From an uncultured Sphingobacteriaceae bacterium (GTDB taxonomy: Bacteria; Bacteroidota; Bacteroidia; Sphingobacteriales; Sphingobacteriaceae): a DNA stretch of 38,875 nucleotides. A program made the translations under genes and the position numbers. Positions 33,984 to 38,875 of this stretch are shown piece after piece (the first letter of the stretch is position 1; each line of letters starts with the position of its first letter). The notes under the pieces are model-generated. The model searched no databases. It was not told where the DNA came from and saw only the letters and a list, made by a program, of their open reading frames with translations. The DNA is taken from the NCBI GenBank assembly GCA_946887045.1, contig CAMPKC010000044.1, forward strand, positions 1 to 38,875, in the 5' to 3' direction.

Positions 33984-34307
33984 TTAATTTGGTCTTCTGA
34001 AATGATGATTGTAGTTTTTGTATGCAGGACCTTTTAATTTCTGCTGCTCATTGCCACCAGTGGTCACTATGGTCTGTTCTACATTTGACGTAACTCTCCC
34101 CGGCTGACGGTTCTTATATGCTGGCCCTTGGACTGTTTCTACAGAGGTGGCCGACTGTAATTTTGTTGGCACCGCTTTGTGCATCCAATGTTTAAAATTT
34201 TTATATTCCGGACCTTTCAGATCACTTTGTTTTACTTCGCTTTTGTCTTGTGCCAACGCACCAAATGAAATGACAAACAATCCTAAAATTAATGTTGCCT
34301 TTTTCAT
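33984..34307 (-). CDS. Small exported protein with GPxYKN repeats
   Basis: A 107-residue exported protein. The ATG at 34307 opens a signal peptide (ATLILGLFVISFGALAQ); an in-frame ATG seven codons upstream is less likely. The mature part holds three copies of a short motif: LKGPEYKNFKHW, VQGPAYKNRQPG and LKGPAYKNYNHH. They are separated by Thr/Val/Gln-rich spacers. No domain is recognised. Regular GPxYKN motifs with basic and aromatic residues suggest binding of a polymer, metal or partner. It lies directly downstream of a kinase-regulator pair on the same strand, with a dyad between. Confidence 0.78.
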   Translation of the reverse strand: MKKATLILGLFVISFGALAQDKSEVKQSDLKGPEYKNFKHWMHKAVPTKLQSATSVETVQGPAYKNRQPGRVTSNVEQTIVTTGGNEQQKLKGPAYKNYNHHFRRPN

Positions 34308-34386
34308 GACTGTTTTTTTATTGTTCATAAATCAAATCTACAGTCGATGACAGGGCTTTGGTAATATGTGAATTTACTCTATTTGT

Positions 34387-34404
34387 ATCCGTATTTATAC
34401 GGAT
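34387..34404. promoter_or_regulatory. Dyad ATCCGTA..TACGGAT between regulator and GPxYKN genes
   Basis: ATCCGTA-TTTA-TACGGAT is a perfect 7-bp stem with a 4-base loop, 18 bases past the regulator stop and 80 bases before the GPxYKN start. It may be a terminator for the two-component operon or an operator for the downstream gene. Confidence 0.5.
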
Positions 34405-34421
34405 GGTGTTGAATTAGTGAG

Positions 34422-35054
34422 TTAGATTAAGTTTATTTCAGTGGCTTTTTTAATGAGCTCGGCAGTGTTTTTCACTTCAAGCTTTTTAAGAATATTAGTG
34501 CGATGGGTTTCTATTGTGCGTGAACTCACAAACAACTTGGCAGCGATCTCTTTTGTGGTCAAGCCCTTAGAAATCAGTCCCAAAACCTCGGTCTCTTTCT
34601 TTGATAAAACATTTTCGCTGACGCTTTGGGCAGACATAAAGTTTATCATTTTTTCAGAAATTTCAGCGCTAAAATATTTCTTTCCTTTGTATACAGTTCT
34701 AATTGCAAAGATCAGTTCAGATTCATCGGTATTCTTTAACAGGTAACCGTAAGCGCCCATCCTGGCACATTTTGCTATATAGTTACCGGCACTGTGCATG
34801 GAAATCACAATAGGTCTTATTTTAGCGTTTAAGTTTTTTAATTCTTTTAAAACCTGAAAACCGTCCATTTCTGGCATAGTAAGATCGAGCAAAACAATAT
34901 CCGCATCAAACTCCTCTTTTATTACGTTCATAAACTCAAAGCCATCAGCAACACTTTTAACAATCTTAATGTCGTCATGCTTTTTAAGTAACTCCACAAG
35001 CCCATTTCTAAAAAGCTCATGGTCATCAGCAATTATTAACTTGATCTCATTCAT
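34422..35054 (-). CDS. NarL/FixJ-type response regulator
   Basis: A 210-residue response regulator. The receiver carries the acidic pair in LIIADDHELF, phosphoacceptor Asp57 in DIVLLDLTMPEMDG, the switch Ser in VISMHS and Lys in YGYLLKNTDES. The LuxR-type helix-turn-helix reads LSKKETEVLGLISKGLTTKE then IAAKLFVSSRTIETHRTNIL. Its ATG overlaps the kinase stop as ATGA, showing translational coupling and a cognate pair. It differs from the two regulators near 18-19.5 kb. The nearest candidate target is the GPxYKN gene downstream. Confidence 0.94.
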   Translation of the reverse strand: MNEIKLIIADDHELFRNGLVELLKKHDDIKIVKSVADGFEFMNVIKEEFDADIVLLDLTMPEMDGFQVLKELKNLNAKIRPIVISMHSAGNYIAKCARMGAYGYLLKNTDESELIFAIRTVYKGKKYFSAEISEKMINFMSAQSVSENVLSKKETEVLGLISKGLTTKEIAAKLFVSSRTIETHRTNILKKLEVKNTAELIKKATEINLI

Positions 35055-36706
35055 AGTTCAACGGGTAGTTCAATTTCGAAAGTTGTATTTCCGGGTAAAG
35101 CATTGATCGTAATTTTACCATTGCAAATGTCTACCCGCTCTTTAATGTTTGTGATTCCAGATCCCAGTTTAACAGTGTTAATATCAAAACCAGAACCATC
35201 ATCAAAATAGAAAAGTGAAATAAACTCATCAAATTCTGAAAGTGTAATTCGGATATTTTTCGCTTTAGAGTGTTTTAATGAGTTATTTATTAGCTCCTGG
35301 CTTATTCTAAAAAGGTTGATCGCTTGATGATCAGTTATTTTAGAGTTCTCTTGCTTAGTCAGATCTTCATATTCAATGTTTATACTGGTTGATTTATTTA
35401 AGTTTTCGATGTAGTTTGTTAGTGTTACGCCAATTCCAAAATCGTCTATTGATGCAGGCATTAATGCGTTCGACATTGACCTGATCTCGGAAATGGTCTC
35501 ATCCACTATTTTTTTCATTTCAGTTTTCTTCAACTCATTTTCGACGTTATTTTCGATATAATACTTCAAAGAAGTTAAATAAGGGCCCAAACCATCATGA
35601 AGCTCTCTCGAAAGTCGACGCCTTTCGTTTTCCAAACCACTCACCAACAGCCGCTTTGCCATTATTCTAGTATTATCTTCTTTGTTTTTAAAATCGATGA
35701 GCTTATTTCTCATCGTTAGAAGACTTTTTCCAAGGACGTCATTGGCACTGCTAGGTTCATAATTTGTTTTTAGATCCATATTGCCGATTGCCTCAGAAAA
35801 TTTTACAGCACCTTGTAAAGAAGCTTTCAGGTTCGATAGCGCATCGAACATTTCTTTTATTTCACTTGAACTTCTTTTGTATTCGATGCTTTGATTGTAG
35901 TCGCCTTTAGCCATAACTCTCAGGCTATTTCGCATATTCTTTATCGGATCAATAATAATTCGTGTTAGGAAAAGTGACAGAGTAACAGCAACTAAAAAAA
36001 TGATAAGAGTTAAGGTCATAAGCCTTAACTTCAATTTTTCTAAGGGCTTCGTAACCTCACTTACATCAATTTCAGAGAGAATGACCAACTTTAGATTTGA
36101 AATTTGAATAAGACTGTAGACACTATAAACCGGAACACCTCTGTAATCCTTAAAAATATCTCTTCCATTGATCCCTTTTAACGCACTGATTACCCCCTGC
36201 GTTTTTACAATAATATCATAAGGTTTTTTATTCGAAAAAAAACGAGATTCAGAACGCATTCGAAAATCTTCGCCAACAAGATAGGTCTCTCCACTCTCGC
36301 CCATACCGGTTCGTTCCAAAAGAATGTTTTGAATATTGCTGTAATCTATTACTTTGATCTTTCTGCCTTTTTTGGTATTTAAAATAAAACCTATTGTTGG
36401 TTTTTTATCCTTATGATAAGGAGTGAAATCATGGATGCCACTGATCATTTTTATACTGTCCGGAAGCGCGAAAGTAGTACTATCAATATTTTCGCTATAC
36501 CCGTCAGATGATTCAAGACTTTCCCATTCTGCCTTTATAAGATTTTCTATCTGAATACTTTCAAGGGTTTCGATTGAATTTAACTGCATTAAAATACGAT
36601 CGTTCAAAACACTTGAAAACTGTTCATAAAACGAAAAAGACAACAAAGCGATCACCAATACGATCAAACTATTGATCATAATTAGTATTAGTGTTTTTAT
36701 GTTCAT
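35051..36706 (-). CDS. Sensor histidine kinase with dCache-like sensor, HAMP and HisKA_3
   Basis: A 551-residue membrane kinase. A first transmembrane helix (residues about 5-27) and a second (about 230-250) enclose an extracellular sensor of roughly 200 residues that has the dCache/PAS-like signature GMGESGETYLVGEDFRMRSE. A HAMP linker follows (IIDPIKNMRNSLRVMAKGDY), then a second helical HAMP-like stretch, and the dimerisation/phosphoacceptor region with RRRLSRELHDGLGPYLTSL, His370. The ATPase domain shows RISQELINNSLKHSKA (N box), FDDGSGFD (G1) and GSGITNIKERV. It is coupled to the regulator by a 4-base overlap. The ligand is unknown. Confidence 0.94.
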   Translation of the reverse strand: MNIKTLILIMINSLIVLVIALLSFSFYEQFSSVLNDRILMQLNSIETLESIQIENLIKAEWESLESSDGYSENIDSTTFALPDSIKMISGIHDFTPYHKDKKPTIGFILNTKKGRKIKVIDYSNIQNILLERTGMGESGETYLVGEDFRMRSESRFFSNKKPYDIIVKTQGVISALKGINGRDIFKDYRGVPVYSVYSLIQISNLKLVILSEIDVSEVTKPLEKLKLRLMTLTLIIFLVAVTLSLFLTRIIIDPIKNMRNSLRVMAKGDYNQSIEYKRSSSEIKEMFDALSNLKASLQGAVKFSEAIGNMDLKTNYEPSSANDVLGKSLLTMRNKLIDFKNKEDNTRIMAKRLLVSGLENERRRLSRELHDGLGPYLTSLKYYIENNVENELKKTEMKKIVDETISEIRSMSNALMPASIDDFGIGVTLTNYIENLNKSTSINIEYEDLTKQENSKITDHQAINLFRISQELINNSLKHSKAKNIRITLSEFDEFISLFYFDDGSGFDINTVKLGSGITNIKERVDICNGKITINALPGNTTFEIELPVEL

Positions 36707-36835
36707 TAAAATCTTATTAAAAACAGGTGGTCTAATAAACCTATTACTGATCGAGCTACTATAATGAGCTTTTCGAACGCGTAATTATACGGATTTGCAA
36801 TGTGTAAAACGACATCGTTAACTGGATATTCCGGA

Positions 36836-37345
36836 CTAAGCTGACCCTTTGATCGTCCTCGTTTGCAACGAGGATGAAGCGAGAACAGCGATTGCATCGC
36901 TCTTTAATACAATCTCAATAGGCACCAAGCCGGGCTCTCCTGAATAATCTTTCGCGCTGCTCATCAGATAATCTTCGGCTCTTTCCACAATACCTGCCCG
37001 AACCGGATTGTCGTGCATATACGAAAGCTTTTTTCTTATGTCCAAACCAGATAGATCAATTGCATGATTATCATCCCGCCAGATTTTGTATCGGTCTGCC
37101 CGACTGCTCCTTCTTGCTCCAAAAACAAACTTATCCATAAGCCACTCCCTCCTGCTTTCTGGTATCCTGAGCACAGCGTTCGCTAAAGTTTTTGATGTAT
37201 GCTTTTTAAAATCCCACAGGAAATCTGACATTCGATGCGGTTCTTCGCATCTTCCAGCGAAATGAAGATGCTGACGGTCTCCAAATTTAGAAATTCGTTT
37301 TAGATGAGAATAAAACGGGCGAAAAATTCGCAGACTTCGTTGCAT
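36836..37345 (-). pseudogene. RAYT (REP-associated tyrosine transposase), N-terminally truncated
   Basis: A RAYT/Y1 transposase frame that lacks its normal start region. It keeps the HUH-type motif in HLHFAGR and the family blocks MSDFLWDFKKHTSK, ESRREWLMDKF, YKIWRDDNHAIDL, KLSYMHDNPVRAGIVERAED and LMSSAKDYSGEPGL. The usual first 60-70 residues, which begin GIYFVTF-like, are replaced by sequence unrelated to the family. The last 22 codons read through a REP (ASSSLQTRTIKG). It is bounded by a REP at 36851 and a second hairpin CCTCGTTACAAACGAGG at 37363. A non-functional relic is the best reading; the catalytic tyrosine could not be identified. Confidence 0.82.
36851..36920 (+). repeat. REP element copy at RAYT 3' end
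   Basis: GATCGTCCTCGTTTGCAACG opens the element, and GATGAAGCGAGAACAGCGAT then TGCATCGCTCTTTAATACAA follow. The hairpin CCTCGTT-TGC-AACGAGG is intact, with a second dyad GCGATTGCATCGC. It overlaps the end of the RAYT frame, the arrangement expected for a REP recognised by its own transposase. Confidence 0.85.
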
Positions 37346-37447
37346 CCTCCTTGCATCCTCGTTACAAACGAGGAAGATATTTCTGTTATTCTTTTTATGG
37401 CTAATAGCAGATATGGTTTATATTAGCAGTACTTAAACTTAAATCCT

Positions 37448-37669
37448 ATGATTTTTGCATTCTTAAACATCGGTACACCAGAATTAATTATTCTATTTAT
37501 TGCTTTGGTGCTTGTGACGGCTATCACAGCGATAGTGTTTCGTTTTATCCTTTCTATTTCACAAAGAAACAAACTGATGAAGCAGCAAGTGCAGCTATTA
37601 GAAGAGATAGCGAAAGCTAATAATGTACCCGCAGACAGAATATCTGGTATTCAGAATGAAAACAGGTAA
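37448..37669 (+). CDS. Small single-pass membrane protein
   Basis: A 73-residue protein: one hydrophobic helix (residues about 10-36, LIILFIALVLVTAITAIVFRF) followed by a charged coiled-coil-like helix (KLMKQQVQLLEEIAKA) and a short tail. No family is recognised beyond the general class of small Bacteroidota membrane proteins with this layout. It stands alone between the RAYT remnant and a REP, in its own transcription unit. The start is the first ATG. Confidence 0.7.
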   Translation: MIFAFLNIGTPELIILFIALVLVTAITAIVFRFILSISQRNKLMKQQVQLLEEIAKANNVPADRISGIQNENR

Positions 37670-37718
37670 GATGAATCTTTCAAGTCAAAAAAAGCCAACT
37701 TACATACCCCATCCTTAA

Positions 37719-37788
37719 ATCGTCCTCGTTTGCAACGAGGATGAAGCGAGAACAGCGATTGCATCGCTCTTTAAACAATTTCAATAAG
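37719..37788 (+). repeat. REP element copy
   Basis: Starts ATCGTCCTCGTTTGCAACGA and continues GGATGAAGCGAGAACAGCGA, TTGCATCGCTCTTTAAACAA. It matches the copy at 36851 almost base for base over 60 bases. It lies between the small membrane protein and the BLUF gene, which converge on it. Confidence 0.87.
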
Positions 37789-37812
37789 TATACTGGACGG
37801 GGTAAACTTTAT

Positions 37813-38223
37813 CTAAGATTTCACAGTGCTTTTACCACGTAATAAATTAAAAAGGGAAACCAAATCAAGTGCACCACTACTACCGGGGGTATAAATGTCC
37901 TTGTAGCCAGGTTCGTTAGCTAATTCTGCTTCAGAAACAATTCTGAAGCTCATTGACCAGCCCGGAAATAATCGTTTATCCGCCGGTCCATCTTTCAACA
38001 TAGTCACATGCCTGTGTCTGTCGTCGGCACAAATTGCTTTATAAAGCAATTTTACCTGCTCTTCGTCTCCCTCGAGCAATTGCAGGAATTTATTGTCGAA
38101 ATACAGGAGCATGCCTGTAATATCCAGGCTGTTGTTTCGATGACGCGATTGAGTCAAAAGAGACTTCAGGTCTGATTCGCTCATTGGATTTATTGCTTCA
38201 CTGCGGTATATAAGAAAATACAT
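37813..38223 (-). CDS. BLUF-domain blue-light photoreceptor
   Basis: A 136-residue single-domain BLUF protein, which binds FAD and senses blue light. All key residues fall where they do in Slr1694 (offset by two): Tyr6 in LIYRSEA, Asn30 in RHRNNSLDITGMLL, Gln48 in FLQLLEG, Trp89 and Met91 in WSMSF. ADDRHRHV and LFPGWSMSF are standard. The C-terminal 40 residues form a short helical cap with no output domain, so it must signal by interacting with another protein or a neighbouring gene product. No obvious partner is adjacent; the kinase pairs are several kb away. It is monocistronic. Confidence 0.95.
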   Translation of the reverse strand: MYFLIYRSEAINPMSESDLKSLLTQSRHRNNSLDITGMLLYFDNKFLQLLEGDEEQVKLLYKAICADDRHRHVTMLKDGPADKRLFPGWSMSFRIVSEAELANEPGYKDIYTPGSSGALDLVSLFNLLRGKSTVKS

Positions 38224-38402
38224 AAAACAAAGAATGATACCTCTATGGATAAACCCTTTAGCTATATTAAAGACATTAGATCCGCTAATTGAATATAAAT
38301 TTTCGTCAAAATGTTTTGGCCAGGTCTATTTGTTTAAATCTGAATAGAAAAGAGCCTGGAGTATCTGTTAAAATCTGGGCAAATAAACGACCAAACCCCT
38401 TG

Positions 38403-38452
38403 GGTCGTCCTCGTTTGCAACGAGGATGATGCGAGAATAGCAATTGCCAACG
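38403..38452 (+). repeat. REP element copy fused to RAYT 5' relic
   Basis: GGTCGTCCTCGTTTGCAACG then AGGATGATGCGAGAATAGCA, an intact hairpin with a changed tail. The tail runs straight into the start region of a RAYT gene in reverse orientation (next entry), so the middle of the element has been lost. Confidence 0.8.
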
Positions 38453-38459
38453 TGTACAG

Positions 38460-38581
38460 GTGAATTGTGATAAAATAGATTCCCTGAGATTCGTAGATTG
38501 TTCTTCTAACAGGCATAGTGGTTTAAAGGTACAAGAAAGTTTTTTCTACCGCGGAGTGCCTGAAAGTAGGAGACTCTGCGG
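38460..38581 (-). pseudogene. RAYT 5' relic with upstream hairpin
   Basis: On the minus strand, from the ATG at 38516, the sequence reads MPVRRTIYESQGIYFIT, the usual beginning of Bacteroidota RAYT proteins, and then ends within about 20 codons in the REP. Upstream of the ATG, CCGCGGAGT (38549-38557) and ACTCTGCGG (38573-38581) form a stem with one mismatch. The piece is a start-plus-hairpin remnant joined to a 3' REP, an internal deletion derivative of a full element. Confidence 0.7.
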
Positions 38582-38628
38582 GGAAGGAAAAAAATCACTT
38601 AAGATATCCGCACGTCTTGTTAATATGA

Positions 38629-38681
38629 GGCACAGGTACTCAGTCCACAATTGGCAATGCATACTTGCGCTAAATAGAAGG
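38629..38681 (+). repeat. Interspersed ~50-bp repeat, copy D
   Basis: GGCACAGGTACTCAGTCCAC, AATTGGCAATGCATACTTGC, then GCTAAATAGAAGG. It sits about 20 bases before array 3 starts. It shares the GCATACTTGCGC core with copy C. Confidence 0.72.
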
Positions 38682-38702
38682 TTTAATACATAACTTACCT
38701 AT

Positions 38703-38875
38703 ACGATTGTATTTTACACATAGACTATTGTATTTAATACAAGAGCCTTTGTATTAAATACATTGACCGTTGTATTTAATACAAGAGCCTTTGTAGTCAT
38801 TACATTAACCATTGTATTTCATACAAGAGCCTTTGTATTCTTTACATTGACCATTGTATTTAATACAAGAGCCTT
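38703..38875. repeat. Array 3: at least eight 21-bp units, runs off window
   Basis: Units start at 38703, 38724, 38745, 38766, 38787, 38808, 38829, 38850 and 38871; every step is exactly 21. Two unit types alternate: ACC or ACT then nTTGTATTTAATACAAGA, and GCCTTTGTA..TTACATT. The first type holds the perfect 15-bp dyad TTGTATTTAATACAA. The 42-bp alternation matches the pattern in array 1. The array continues past the window end. Confidence 0.9.

Noticed and set aside
36706..36897. Short frame reading HPRCKRGRSKG
   Set aside because: This peptide is the translation of a REP element and recurs as RPRCKRGRFK at 30130-30327; it is not a gene.
38334..38516. 60-residue frame starting MPVRRTIYESQ
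   Set aside because: It is a RAYT start joined to a REP, recorded as a relic rather than an intact gene.

Overview
The window looks like a chromosomal segment of a Bacteroidota member of the Sphingobacteriaceae type (Pedobacter or Mucilaginibacter-like). This is inferred from moderate AT-richness, TAnnTTTG-type promoter elements, many Sec signal peptides, polysaccharide lyases and glycoside hydrolases with Bacteroidota-style architecture, a broken T9SS type-B (gliding-motility-associated) C-terminal domain, and Bacteroidota-type REP-associated tyrosine transposase (RAYT) remnants. No rRNA, tRNA, CRISPR array, plasmid or phage module was seen.

Layout. 1-8.5 kb: a mixed housekeeping and stress block with a partial TspO, a DinB-fold protein, a TlpA-like thioredoxin, a membrane protein of unknown function, a DUF4180 protein, a lipoprotein, a manganese catalase, an EamA exporter and a DUF808 membrane protein. 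8.5-18.1 kb: a glycan-degradation block with two PL1 pectate lyases, a GH20 hexosaminidase, a GH2 enzyme, a small zinc-ribbon protein and a frameshifted T9SS remnant; there is no SusC/SusD pair. 18.1-22.5 kb: an apparent operon joining an FAD-dependent desaturase-like enzyme, a histidine kinase and two LuxR-type response regulators. 22.5-24.6 kb: small secreted or outer-membrane proteins of unknown function. 25.1-29.6 kb: divergent RecQ and Pif1-like helicases, both with HRDC-type C-termini, separated by a MITE-like element. 29.7-33.3 kb: a cold-shock-domain protein, an SDR-DUF2867 protein and a secreted esterase. 33.9-38.2 kb: a small secreted protein with GPxYKN repeats, a second kinase-regulator pair, a decayed RAYT, a small membrane protein and a BLUF photoreceptor.

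The most unusual signal is non-coding. Three separate intergenic arrays (about 8734-9078, 33534-33742 and 38703 to the window end) each have an almost exact 21-bp period but a different sequence. Each is built from short dyad-symmetric cores (ATTGT..ACAAT, GTAAT..ATTAC, TTGTATTTAATACAA). 21 bp is two helical turns, so the cores would lie on one face of the DNA. Two of the three arrays sit close to copies of a roughly 50-bp interspersed repeat (core GCATACTTGCGCCAAA), and REP hairpins and RAYT remnants occur throughout the window. I do not recognise the arrays as a named element class.

All family calls come from reading motifs; no database search was run. Identities between repeats were judged by eye.
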